From Calocera cornea HHB12733 (Eukaryota; Basidiomycota; Dacrymycetes; Dacrymycetales; Dacrymycetaceae): 41,694 nt of DNA. How positions within the stretch are numbered: the stretch's first letter is position 1; each line of letters begins with the position of its first letter. Shown here piece by piece: positions 10,701 to 20,569 of this stretch. Under the pieces are notes generated by a model, which ran no database searches, was not told the origin of the DNA, and was given only the letters and a program-made list of their open reading frames with translations. Location: NCBI GenBank assembly GCA_001632435.1, contig KV424127.1:1-41694 (forward strand). The letters run 5' to 3'. The position numbers and the translations under genes are program-made.

Positions 10701-11661
10701 TCGGTATGACGAGGCAATGGCGAAGCTCGAGGATGCGAAGGCGACGTACGAGGCCATCGGGTACCGGTTCGGCGCAGCGAACTGCACCGGGAGCATGGGC
10801 GAGATCCTGCGCATGCTCAATCGCTATGATGAGGCAATGGAGAAGCTCGAGGATGCAAAGGTGACGTACGAGGCCATGGGGAATCGGCTGGGGGCAGCAC
10901 ACTGCACCAGGAGCATGGGCGACGTCCTGAGTGGTCTCGGGCGCTATACAGAGGCGATGGAGAAGCTTGAGGATTCCAAGACGACGTACGAGGCCATCGG
11001 GCACCGGTTGGGCGCAGCACACTGCACCAGGAGCATTGGCGACGCCCTGAGTGGTCTCGGTCGCTATACAGAGGTGATGGAGAAGATAGAGATTGCGAAG
11101 GCCACGACTGAGTCGATCGGAAGCCGGGAAGGCATAGCAGAGTGCTCCACCAGCATGGGTGATATCCTCATCCTCCTCAATCGACTTGACGAAGTGCAGG
11201 AGCACCTTGAGAATGCGAAAGCGATGTTTGAGGCCATCGGGAGCCGGGACGGATCAGCGAGGGCAACACGCAGCATGGGGAATCTCCTGAGGCTTATGAA
11301 TCACCACAATCAGGCAATAGAGAGGCTGGAGGAGGCTAGGGTGACGTTTGAGGCGACCGGCTCACGCTCTGGAGCGGCACGGTGCTTCCGCTATCTGGTC
11401 ATGGTATACATTGATCAGGGCCGGAACTCAGAAGCCGTGAGCATGGTGGGACGCGCTGCGACTCTGTCCCTCGAAATCAAGAGGCCGGACGAGGCGGACT
11501 CGTGTCGTGCCCTGTTGAAGGAATTACGTCCCGCCGATGAACCGCGGAAGACCGAGGTGGTGCGCCCAAGTGTTGCGAGCAGCACGACTGTTGCAGACGC
11601 CAGAAGAGAAGGAGCTGTGTGGAGGGCCTGTATGTATGAGGATGATAAGAGGTTGGGGTGA
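7778..11661 (+). CDS. NLR B: N-terminal helical domain, NB-ARC-like NTPase, fourteen TPRs
   Basis: Model: exons 7778-7924, 7977-8113, 8176-8302, 8357-8383, 8446-8471 and 8529-11661, encoding 1198 aa. Intron positions and phases equal those of NLR A, and exons 2, 4 and 5 are the same length. The helical N-terminus (residues 1-155) is only loosely similar to A. The NTPase module is nearly identical: F-Y-G-R-D, P-loop GLGGIGKT (197-204), Walker B LVFDN with F in place of the L found in A, T-M-R-G and D-G-I-P-L. Fourteen 40-residue TPRs fill residues 578-1137, followed by a variable tail. As a STAND protein it should sit as an inactive monomer until the TPR superhelix is engaged. The ATG at 8470 spans the exon 5/intron 5 junction and is not the start; an ATG at 7514 is an alternative start. 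Confidence 0.9.
9796..11475 (+). repeat. Fourteen tandem 120-bp TPR units in NLR B
   Basis: In-frame 120-bp units with the consensus SMGDILRML, R-Y-D-E-A-M, EDAKATYEA. Units 2-10 are very close; units 1 and 11-14 have diverged. A 240-bp higher period is clear: units 5, 7 and 9 read A-A-N-C-T-G-S-M, while units 6 and 8 read A-A-H-C-T with W or R. This points to expansion of a two-unit block. Every central unit has Y at position 24, where the NLR A units have N, so homogenisation has acted within each gene separately. Confidence 0.95.
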
Positions 11662-11837
11662 TGAAATCGACGATTGCTTGTGATTCTGTTAGAATAGCTC
11701 ATGACGACGGTTGGAATGTACGTTTCCCCCAGTGGAGGGTATGACTTGGCCTCAGTCGGTGGGAGTAAGGAGCCGGCCCTGTTATGTTGGCCCATGCCTG
11801 TGACCGCGCCTCACTTACGTCAGTCCCTTCCACTGTC

Positions 11838-11890
11838 AGGGCCCTCGGCTCCGGACACGCTACTCCGCGGCTGGGCGTTGCCCCACGCCC
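11838..11890 (+). repeat. Dispersed repeat R1, copy 3
   Basis: Shares AGGGCCCTCGGCTCCG, CTCCGCGGCTGGGCG and GCCCCA with the other two copies and is the most diverged of the three. It lies 177 bp downstream of the NLR B stop, nearly the same offset as copy 1 from NLR A (179 bp). Confidence 0.65.
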
Positions 11891-12157
11891 CAATACTGGA
11901 CCAGCAAGCTCGACGCATTCGAACCCAAGGCATCTTCCAACGCATTCTGGCCCTTCTGGAGCACAAAGTGCTCACGAGGGAGCATCGTACGAGCACAAGG
12001 CATCGCTCATTCGCACAATCCTCTGCGTAGCCTCGCAGCAGCGCACGCGACGACCGCGGCTTACCTCGCATCGTCAGCATCAACGACCATCAGACGCTCA
12101 CCGCGGCTCCCCACCCACCTCATCTGCGCACACCCGCACTCCGCAGCACACATCCCG

Positions 12158-12165
12158 CATATATC
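12158..12165 (+). promoter_or_regulatory. Possible TATA element of the SGNH-like gene
   Basis: CATATATC lies 76 nt upstream of the chosen ATG at 12241. A second CATATATC occurs at about 12223, too near the ATG to act as a TATA box. This is weak evidence based only on spacing. Confidence 0.3.
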
Positions 12166-12240
12166 TCGGTCAACAAATAACACCTCGGTATAGACCAACC
12201 CCGCCTCCCGCCCGCACTTGCCGCATATATCATCATCACG

Positions 12241-14289
12241 ATGGCGCCCGTCCTCTCGCCAGCACACGCCTCGTCCTCGTCCCCCAACGTTCCCCAACCG
12301 AAGGTGTACCGCCCTCCCCACCGCAGCTCCCTCCCACCCCCAACCCCCGCCTCAGCAACAACCCCCACAGCCAGCACCTCGACCCCAACGCCCACCACTG
12401 CCAACCCTTCCAATCCGCCGTCCCAGCGCCCGCTCTCCACCACCCGCCCACAAGCGCCTAAGCTCCAGATGCCCCACTTCCCGGGCCGCAAGCGCGCTTC
12501 CGTCCTGACCGCGTATGGGGACTCGTTCGTCGGCCCGCTGGAGCTGCTGGGGGATAAGGCGGTGGTGAAGAAGTACTCGGGGGCGAGCGCTAAGGTGCGC
12601 CTATCTCCCTCCTCTACATATATGCGCGCTAACGGGTGTGGGTGGGCAGGGGCTGAACAACCCGAAGAGCGTAAGCCAGACGGGCCAGGAGCTGCTCTTC
12701 CACCTCGACCGCTTCCGTCCTCCGAACGGTACGCCCCCTCCCCACTTCCTTCCCTGCTGCAAACCGCTGACTAGACCTCAGTCTTGCTCATCTTCGGGCA
12801 CGTCGACCTCCAAGTTGTCTACCTCTACAAAGTTTCCGAGTCCGAGCGGCTCGGCACGCCCGCGCCCGATGCGGACGCGTGGGTGCGTACGGTGTACGAA
12901 GCGTACGAGGCCTATCTGAAGGAGAAGATCCTCCCGCATGTCGTACTCCGCGCTCCCGCCACCAAGGAGGAGGGAGCGGACGAAGAGCCCGCTCCCGACC
13001 CAGATCGCTTCATCTCCCGCCTATACATCTCCTCCGTCACCGCCCCGACCGTGCCGGACGACTTCCTCGACCAGTGCAGCGAGAAGTACAACGAGTCTGC
13101 CGCCGCCGCCTGGCAGGAGAAGGGGATCAAGCTCGCCTCTGCGCGCTCGGCGACGGACTTCACCACGCGCCGCCGGATGGTCTACGACTTCAATGCCATG
13201 GTGCAGCGGTTCTGCGAGCAGGCGAGCGAGGCGGTCACCTTTGTCGATCTCAACCCGCGCATCACGGATCCCAAGACGGGGGTGGTCCTCCCGCCCTACC
13301 TCGTCCCCGATAAGAGCACCATCCACGTCGTGTGGGAAACCACCATCGGTTTCTGGGTCGACGCACTGCGCAGCTCTGGACTATCGGAGTCGGATATCCC
13401 CCCGGACTTGGAGGAGAGCTTGAAGAACTACGAGGAGGACAAGCGGGGGCGGATGGAGAGGCGCAGCCCGACGCCCAGGAAACATATGCGCTATGGCAGC
13501 GCGAGCGTCGTCACCCCGTCCTCCGCGGCACCCGGCGGCCCACCTACGCCCACCCTTCCCAGCGCAGGGGTCAGCACGGCTACGGGGGCGAGGGACAGCC
13601 CTCGCTCTCCCTTCGCAGAGCCGCGATCAAGCCCGTTCGGGGAGCGAAACTTCGGGCTGGGGGAGGGCAAGAGCGGGGGCGCGTTCGCGCATATGCAGCC
13701 TAGGGAGCGGCCTGGCGCTGGGTCGGGGCCGGGGCAGGGCGAGAAACGCGCGGTGTACAGGCCACCGCACTCTAGGGCGTCGGGTAGCACTTCCGGCGCG
13801 GGGGCGTTCTCCCCCACCTCGGCTGTATCACCCGCCTCCGCCCTCTCCCCCACGCCGAGTTCGGCCCTCTCACCCATCTCAGCTGCCTCCCCCGGCCCCA
13901 GCCTGGCCCCAACAACCGGGATGAGAAACGGCAAGGCCCTCCTCTCCCCTCCGCTCACAAAAGGAACCAACGTCGTGCCGCAAGACGATCCGCGCAGGAT
14001 GGGCAGCTTCGTGCACGGGCATGGGCTGCATCGGAAAAGTACGGGCCCTGCGGGAGCCGCGGCGGTGGGGGCCCTCGATGGGCCCATGGGGAGTATTGGC
14101 TCGCGGCCTGCTGGTGGGAAGGCAGCGGAGCGGAAGGACGGGAAGGGAGAAGAGAGTGGCGGGGGAGGGTGGACCGTCGCTGGGGCTGAGAAGGAGGGCA
14201 AGGGGCGCAAGGCAGAGGGGCGGGTTGCGAATGGGGAGAGGACGCCGATCGGGAGAGGAGAGGACAGCAGCAAGGCGGCTTGGCGGTGA
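12241..14289 (+). CDS. SGNH-hydrolase-like fold protein with disordered tails
   Basis: Model: exons 12241-12594, 12650-12728 and 12782-14289, encoding 646 aa. Residues 1-85 are a Pro/Thr/Ser-rich disordered tail. A conserved domain follows: A-Y-G-D-S-F-V-G-P-L (GDS at 93-95, an SGNH block I-like nucleophile motif), K-Y-S-G-A-S-A-K-G-L-N-N-P, then L-I-F-G-H-V-D (150-153) in the place of block III, and a later I-H-V-V-W-E. This architecture is familiar from uncharacterised fungal proteins of the SGNH superfamily; substrate and activity are unknown, and I do not claim catalysis. The last 250 residues are again low-complexity (P, S, G, A, E, K). The short motif Y-R-P-P-H occurs in both tails, at 23-27 and 470-474. 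There is no signal peptide, so the protein is probably cytosolic. Confidence 0.78.
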
Positions 14290-14679
14290 AGGTCTAGTTA
14301 CCGATTTTCTCGCATGCTTTAGGACTTGAAGGGATCTTACCAGGGTAATGGAACGATGTTGTACTACACGTCGTGAACCTTGGCTGCAGGCCTGGTGAAG
14401 AAGATCAGGGGTCAACATTTGTACGTCTGCGGCTCGTTTCCCAACTCATTTCAGTTATGTAGCACCACCAACTTCCGCTAAGAGCCTAGTGAACTTTAGC
14501 TGAACTCCTGATGAGTGACCCCACTAGCGGCGGCATCGTTGGTGCCGACCCCCGGTGCGACCTTTGCGCTATCTGCCCCACCGCCTCGAACAACTCCTAA
14601 ATTTGTTTTCGGGAAACCAGAATGGAAAGAATCAGTACACAAAATCACGACGAGCACGTACTCCCTGCCAGCATAACAC
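14290..14679. other. Convergent intergenic region
   Basis: This lies between the 3' ends of the SGNH-like gene and the small minus-strand gene. No coding signal is seen; it should contain both terminators. Confidence 0.5.
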
Positions 14680-15299
14680 CTAGGAACAGCAGCCGCCCTT
14701 CCTACGTCCCTCCCTGACTAAGGGTTGCCCCGCTTCAACGTCTGGGGGCCTACTCCCCCATCCCGCCGCCCGGTCCTTTCCCTTCCAACAGCAGCCCCTT
14801 GCCTTTTCCCACTCAGCCCACTCAGCGCGCCTCGCCTCCCTCTCCAGCTTCCTAGCCCTCCAGCGTTCCTCGCAGGCCGCGTGCTTGGCAGTGCACCGCG
14901 CGCGCTTCTGAGCGTGATGCAGCTTCATGCGCTCGAATATCCCCGCGAGGATGGTTGGGGTTGCAGCTGTTGCAGGAAGGGGCATGTTGTCCAAAGGAGC
15001 ATCGGTGAAGGATCTAAGACTTTGAGTCAGGCGTCGTTCAGAGATGGGTATGAGAAGAGTACGCACTTGCCCACACTTTCAACAGGACTCCCAGCCTTCT
15101 CCTCCTTCACTGGCTCCGAAGCCAACACAACATCGCCCGACTCGAGGAGGTCCTCGATAGGCGGAAGTACGTGGATTTTGAGCGGCTGGTCGAAGGTGTC
15201 TTCGTACGCAGGCGGCTGGGTGCGCTGGGAGGTGCTCCGTGAGAGTTGGACAGGAGCCGAGTCGGCCTTGCTGAGTGTGGCGCTGTTGACGATCATCAT
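14680..15299 (-). CDS. Small protein of unknown function, charged helical C-terminus
   Basis: Model: minus-strand exons 15299-15067 and 15013-14680 with a 53-nt intron, encoding 188 aa. I do not recognise the family. The N-terminal half is polar, with a PPxY motif (Q-P-P-A-Y-E-D), a sequence type that can bind WW domains. The C-terminal half is an Arg/Lys/Glu/Ala-rich helix (R-A-R-K-L-E-R-E-A-R-R-A-E-W) ending in K-G-G-C-C-S. The start at 15299 (two Met codons, A at -3) is preferred over 15398 because an ATATAAA box lies just upstream of the latter. Supporting evidence is the intron, the TATA box and the open frame; no homology can be claimed. Confidence 0.5.
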
Positions 15300-15408
15300 T
15301 GTGAGGCAGCGGCAGTACTGGTAAGATGTCGAAGTGTATTTGAGCTGCTTCGAGTTCAGTGCAGGAGACGCTTGTTGTTGCGTTGGGCCATCGTGCAACT
15401 GCCGGCGA

Positions 15409-15415
15409 TTTATAT
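15409..15415 (-). promoter_or_regulatory. TATA box of the small minus-strand gene
   Basis: The minus strand reads GATATAAAT about 110 nt upstream of the chosen start at 15299. This is a normal distance for a fungal TATA plus a short leader, and it argues against the upstream ATG at 15398. Confidence 0.4.
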
Positions 15416-16268
15416 CCGCTCATCGTCCACAGCCTGAGCGCGTTCCCAGCATGCTCGGCGACGAGCTTACGTGTCCCTCCACACCCGGCGTGCAGAGCAG
15501 CGCGGTGCCCAACCCGCCGCCCCGACGCGCAGCAATCCCCCTCCCTCCTGAGGCTGCGCATGCTTCTCCAGTTGAGGCAGCACGAGTCCTGGTCGACGCT
15601 GCCTGTCACGGCCCCTGCAGCGGAGGGCGGTGCTCAGTCCATGTTAGGAAATTCAAGGAAAGGGTTGCTCGGTGGGTGTGCCTTGCGCAGTAGCGGAACC
15701 GAATGCCGTTCCCCGCGGTTTGGCGTGGAAGGCTGGAAAGGGATAGTGTTCTACGCGGGAGCCTTCTTGCGGGAAAGGAGCTGAGCTGCAAGGCGAGAAC
15801 AGCGGTCGTCGGCGAGCTCGCCGGTGCAGCGCGCCAAGGCCGAAGCGATTCCGATTTGTGCATGGCTCCAGAAATAAACGCGCCTCGCCTCTGCCAGCAG
15901 GAGAATCTGCCTGGTGTGTGTTACTACTGCACAGCAGTGAGCGAGGTAAACAAAGGCTGGGGATCGTCATTCTCACCATGGGATTGGGCATGTGAAACGT
16001 CTCATGAGCGAGCTATCTCAGGGAGTCCGTCGCGCGACGGTGCGGAATCTCGTCTTGTCACTTGTGGCAAACCACGTCGCGAACAGTTTCCGTATAGAGA
16101 GTGCGTCCCACTGCTCACGGACGCGAGCGTGTGCATAGCCCCGTGCACCGAACAAGGCATCGTCATGATAGAGAGATAGAATCAGTTCTCCGCAGTACCC
16201 GCATAGGCGTACGCAGCTCGAGAGCAACGCGTCGGGGGCGTCCTCGCTCCTGCCCATGATGAAAGGCG

Positions 16269-16370
16269 GTGCCATTGTCATATTATGTAAGCCAGGGTTC
16301 GTCGGGACTTTGCTCGGCGCCCCAGCGGGAGCGGCGGATCTTTCCCCGCCTTTCCACGTCATCAGCGCCT
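16269..16370 (+). repeat. Direct repeat R3, copy 1
   Basis: Shares GGTGCCATTGTCA, TTATGTAAGCCAGGGTTCGT, TTTGCTCGGC and a looser GC-rich tail with 19693-19800. The two copies stand in the same orientation on either side of NLR E. Confidence 0.75.
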
Positions 16371-16502
16371 CTGGTTCCCACGCCATCGGGGTTGTAGCAA
16401 AGTCTGGCACACACATTGCTCTTCTTGCACGTTCGGCCTTTGTATTGATCGTAACCAATGCAGTCAAGATATCTAGTGGGACTTTGTACTCTACAAGCAA
16501 TG

Positions 16503-19473
16503 TCACGGCCCCGCCTCACGCTGCACCTTGGCCAGCGCTTTCTCGCAATCAAGCACGTCCGTCATCCTTCCCAAGTCCTCATACATACTCTTTGCACGGA
16601 CAAATAGCGGTCTTGCTTCATCATACCTCTTCTGCGTCAGCCGAATCCGCCCCAGCATCTCAATGCAGAACGCCTGGCCAGCTTGGTTGCTTGCCACCTC
16701 GAACGCCAACCTTGCCTCTTCATAGACAGGGGCAGCCTCTTCCAGGCGCGATTGCGAGCGAAGGATCTCTGCCCAGCTGGCTAGGCATTTCGCCGCACCG
16801 AGAGGCTCGTTGATGGCCTGGAAGCCCAGCTTTGCTTCCCCCAGCAGGAACTTTGCGTCCTCAATACGAAGTTGCATGCGCCGAACCTCGCCCAAACACC
16901 ATACCGACTGCGCTACACCGAGTGGATGACTCATGGCCTTGAACGCTTCCAGCGAGACTTCGAAGAGATGCCCGGCTTCATCATAGCGACCTTGCATGCG
17001 CCGGACATTACCCAATGCTTGCATGCATTCCGCTGCGTCAAGCGGAGATCCCATCGTCTTAAAGGTCGCCTCCGCCTGCTCCAACACGGGCCATGCCTCA
17101 TCATAGCGGCCTTGTAGATACAAGGTGTTTCCCACACCCCGCTGGCATTGAGCTGCGGCAAGGGGCTGGCCCAGATCTTCGAACACCGACTTGGCCTGCT
17201 CAAACAGCGGCAACGCTTCCTTGTAGCGTGATTGTATCCGAAGGACTTCGCCCAATCCCCGCATGCATTGGGCGGCACCGCGCCGATGACCGAGATCCTT
17301 GAATGCTGACATCGCCCGCTGGAACAGGGGGACCGCTTCTTCATGGTTGGATTGCATGCGCCGAACATCGGCCATCTTGCGCAAACATCGAGCTACACCG
17401 AGGGGATCGTGGATCACCTCGAAAGCCATTGTGGCCTCGTTCAGCAGTGCTAAAGCTTCGTCGTAGCGTGATTGTATACGGCTCATGTCGCCCAACCTCC
17501 GTGCGCACTCAGCCGCATCACCGAAGCGGCTCAATGCCTCCAATCGACCGCGCGCCTCCTTCAGCAGCGGTGCCGGGTCACTGCACTTGGTGAACAGCGA
17601 AAAGTAGGCTGCGTGCCACGTGGCTTGGAGCAGCTCCTCGATTCTTCCTGTGGCAGGTTCCTTCCTCCAAAAGAAGAGTAAAACTGAGTTAATGTTGGCA
17701 AACTCAGGACTAAGGTCGTCCACACGGACCACCATCTGGTTCGTGCCCACATGCTGAACTTGGAGACATATCTCCACACAGTACGTGAACAGCTCTCCTG
17801 GAGACTGGCTTGTGGGAGGGTTTCCTCCCCGAATAATATCTCGAATGGGCGACAGCACCTTCAAGCGTTCATTGATCTCGAAGGCGAGAGCAACCTGTCT
17901 CAAAGTCGAGATGGCCTGGAGCACGTCGCTACTCTGCGAAGGTTGCATTTTCTGCAGTGTATCGGCCGTTGCACCGTCTGGCAGCAGCGACAGTACCCAT
18001 AAGAGGTCGCGGGTATAAGGGTCTTCAAGCATCAGCTTAGATCCAAGTGATACCTCAATTGATACTTGGAGACATCCGAGCCGTCCTCCAGAGCCGATCT
18101 TCATCAACTTCGTAGCAGATGTCTCATAAGAAGCGAGAAGCTGCGTCGGGGTCAAATATCGACCTTGCTTTGCCATCAGTTGAATAGCAAGAGGCAGGCC
18201 GTCGAGCTTCGCAAGAAGCACATCCAGCTGGTCGTCTTTCTTCCGCGCTACTTGATTCCAGATCTGCCCAGCAGCATCGAGGGAAAGGGTGTTCAGGACG
18301 TCGAGAGAATCCCATACGATGCTCGCCGGCGGTATATCTCCTCGCATGGTGACAAGCAACGACAACCGCGGAAGTCTGGATAGTTCTTCCAGCAGTTGTT
18401 CAACATGCTGGCTATCGTCCGAAAACATGGCCGTTTCGAGATTATCCAGCACGAGAAGATACCAGCCTCGAGAGCGAAGATGAGCGAAAAGGGTCACCCG
18501 GGTGTTGGAGTCAAGCTTCAATCCTAGGTATGCCGCCATGCCCTGGACAATACTATCTGCAGTTGCGGAACTCTCGCAACTGAAGAAGAGAATGTTTCGA
18601 CCGTACTTGGCAAGGACGTCGGGGTTGTTAATGGCTGTGATCGCCAACGACGTCTTCCCGATCCCTCCAGTGCCGAGCACCGGAATTCGAGAGGGTCGAG
18701 TCTCCAGAAGCAGACGTACAATCGAAGTGACCAGAGCGTCCCTTCCCAAAAACACTGTAGGCTTGGTTGGGATTTCGGGCTCGACGGAGTCTCTGTGGTA
18801 GCGCGAGTCAGCAATCAAGGTTGAAAATTCGCTTGGTCCTCACTTAGCAAAGATAAATAGCCCCTCATTTCGATCGGTGACCGTGGCAATGCGGACCTCC
18901 TACGAATCATGAATGTGGTGTTGGCCATGGGCTGGCATCAAAGCGCACAAGAAATTTCATTCTGATATCGTTTAGATCATTGATGAACATTTCGATTTGC
19001 TCTTGCCTCTCTTCCGACACCTTCTCCCTTTGTGTCACCGGAGCATGTAGAAAATCAGCTATGCTCGTGGCAGTCCTATAGGGATCCTCTAAGTTGCCGA
19101 TTCCAGGACCACAGTAGGATAACCTACTTCAAAAGGGCTACGGACAGAGCTTGCGCGGTGGCGTCCGTTCCATCCTCTGCCCACGAATAAGATGGAAGAC
19201 GATTGATGACTTGGTCGGTGATCCATATTAGGCTGGAAGCGAGCTTGGTGCAGTCTCGCTGGCGCTCCTTGATCTCCTGATGATCGGACGCGTCAGGGCG
19301 CTTAAAGCACAAGTTGGTGAAAGGCATACCTCCCAAATCCCAAATACTTGCAGCACCGTCTTCTTCAACTTTGAGTCTGGAAGACTAGGGGATGCCGCAG
19401 CCTTGTCCTTTAGGCGCTGAACAGCGACATTCAGTCGTTTTATGTTGTCGTCCAGGATGCTTTCGGCGCTCAT
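16503..19473 (-). CDS. NLR E: N-terminal helical domain, NB-ARC-like NTPase, eight TPRs
   Basis: Model (minus): exons 19473-19330, 19276-19128, 19075-18949, 18899-18844 and 18792-16503, encoding 921 aa. The N-terminal helical region has the same exon logic as A and B, but the two tiny exons 4 and 5 of those genes are one 56-nt exon here. The NTPase module has F-L-G-R-D, P-loop GTGGIGKT (199-206), Walker B L-L-V-L-D-N, T-M-R-G and D-G-L-P-L-A. Eight TPRs of about 40 aa and a short cap end the protein. The repeats are well diverged, with no recent amplification, so this is an older and steadier member than A and B. All splice sites are GT-AG and the frame is intact. An upstream in-frame ATG at 19599 is an alternative start. 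Confidence 0.88.
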
Positions 19474-19692
19474 CACGTCATAAAAAATGCTCAACGGGAC
19501 TCGGGAGCCGCGCGTGCCTCTCCAACACGGTCGAAGCAGGTTTGCTGCAGTAAGGCGGGAGTTGGGATATGGCAAAGATATACGCGGAAATACAGACAAT
19601 AGTTAATAAATAGTGACGGGGTATAATGAGGTGGTGGTCGGGTGGTACCAGGGACTCGGACGCGCCGGCGTCTCGGAAAGCCGCTGCTGCCG

Positions 19693-19800
19693 GTGCCATT
19701 GTCAGGTTATGTAAGCCAGGGTTCGTCGGAGCTTTGCTCGGCCTCGGTGCACAGCGGCGGGAGCGAATCGTTCCCCGCGTTCTGGGAGGAGGAGCGGGGA
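19693..19800 (+). repeat. Direct repeat R3, copy 2
   Basis: Second copy of the roughly 100-bp repeat that also occurs at 16269-16370. It lies 220 bp upstream of the NLR E start; copy 1 lies about 130 bp beyond its stop. Confidence 0.75.
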
Positions 19801-20402
19801 CTGTTCAGTTCTGAGGAGAAGCACTAGGGGTGCAATGGAGCCGGGGAACGTCTTTCTGACACTGCGATTGCACGTATGGCGTCCTGGCGAAGTAAGGGTG
19901 ATATCACAGGGAGTCTATCGGGGGGCGATGCAGAACCCTGCCAATTCGCAGACCACCAGCCTGCGAGTAGCAAGATCGTTTTCCCAACTTTCAGTTATCT
20001 AGCCGTAATATCGCGGAGACCAGGACGGTATGACTATGAGGCGCAAAGTCCAGGCGAGAGCGAAGTGCGATGCCCGAGGAGATACGTGCAATGTACGGCG
20101 CGTCTGCGATAGGAGAACTCGGGGGCGGCGGAACGCGCAGGATTCCTCGGGAAGTACGTTTCCCCTGCGCCGGGGTGGCGGGCGGCCGTCTGGTAATTAT
20201 GTGTGTGCTGCCTTGTTGTGCGCGCATAATGTATGAATCATCGTCGAGTCGGAGCCTGGCGGGCGCCTCTCCTATCCGCCCCAGCCCGGACACGGCGGGA
20301 GAATGATCACGCGGCGGCAGGGAGCGGGTGTCACACGCAAGCTGCACGCGCACCCTGAGCCAGGGGAGGACGGCCGACCATCCGCGACCTCGGGCACGGT
20401 AG

Positions 20403-20410
20403 GTTATATA
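20403..20410 (+). promoter_or_regulatory. TATA box of the FAD monooxygenase gene
   Basis: GTTATATAGC lies 160 nt upstream of the ATG at 20570, leaving room for a leader of about 130 nt. Confidence 0.45.
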
Positions 20411-20569
20411 GCATGCAGCGCCGGCGGGCGACGATTACCCGGGACGCCTTGCTGGAGACGACGACCGAGACGAGCATCAGCTATCGGCGACTCACAACGA
20501 ACAGCCTTACCTTCACGACTGCTTAGGACGCTCATTCTTGCATCATCACGCAGTCGACCCTCCACCGGC

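Larger units (their letters stand above)
11662..12240. other. Intergenic, NLR B terminator side and promoter side of the SGNH-like gene
   Basis: Contains R1 copy 3 (11838-11890) and, closer to the next gene, a pyrimidine- and C-rich stretch with CATATATC at 12158-12165, about 76 nt before the start codon. Nothing else is supported. Confidence 0.55.
15300..16502. other. Intergenic, promoter side of the small gene and 3' flank of NLR E
   Basis: About 1.2 kb with no supported gene. A plus-strand frame at 15703-16179 has no family signature. The region holds a TATA-like box for the minus gene, a perfect CGTCGCGCGACG palindrome near 16029, and copy 1 of the direct repeat R3 at about 16269-16370. 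Confidence 0.5.
19474..20569. other. Divergent promoter region between NLR E and the monooxygenase
   Basis: About 1.1 kb without a supported gene. It holds copy 2 of direct repeat R3 at about 19693-19800 and a TATA box for the monooxygenase at 20403-20410. Confidence 0.5.

Noticed and set aside
9814..11205. Long minus-strand frame (463 codons) opposite the NLR B repeats
   Set aside because: Same artefact of the 120-bp period.
15703..16179. Plus-strand ORF of 158 codons
   Set aside because: No domain, no splice support, and rich in Cys/Arg as expected of a random frame in GC-rich DNA.
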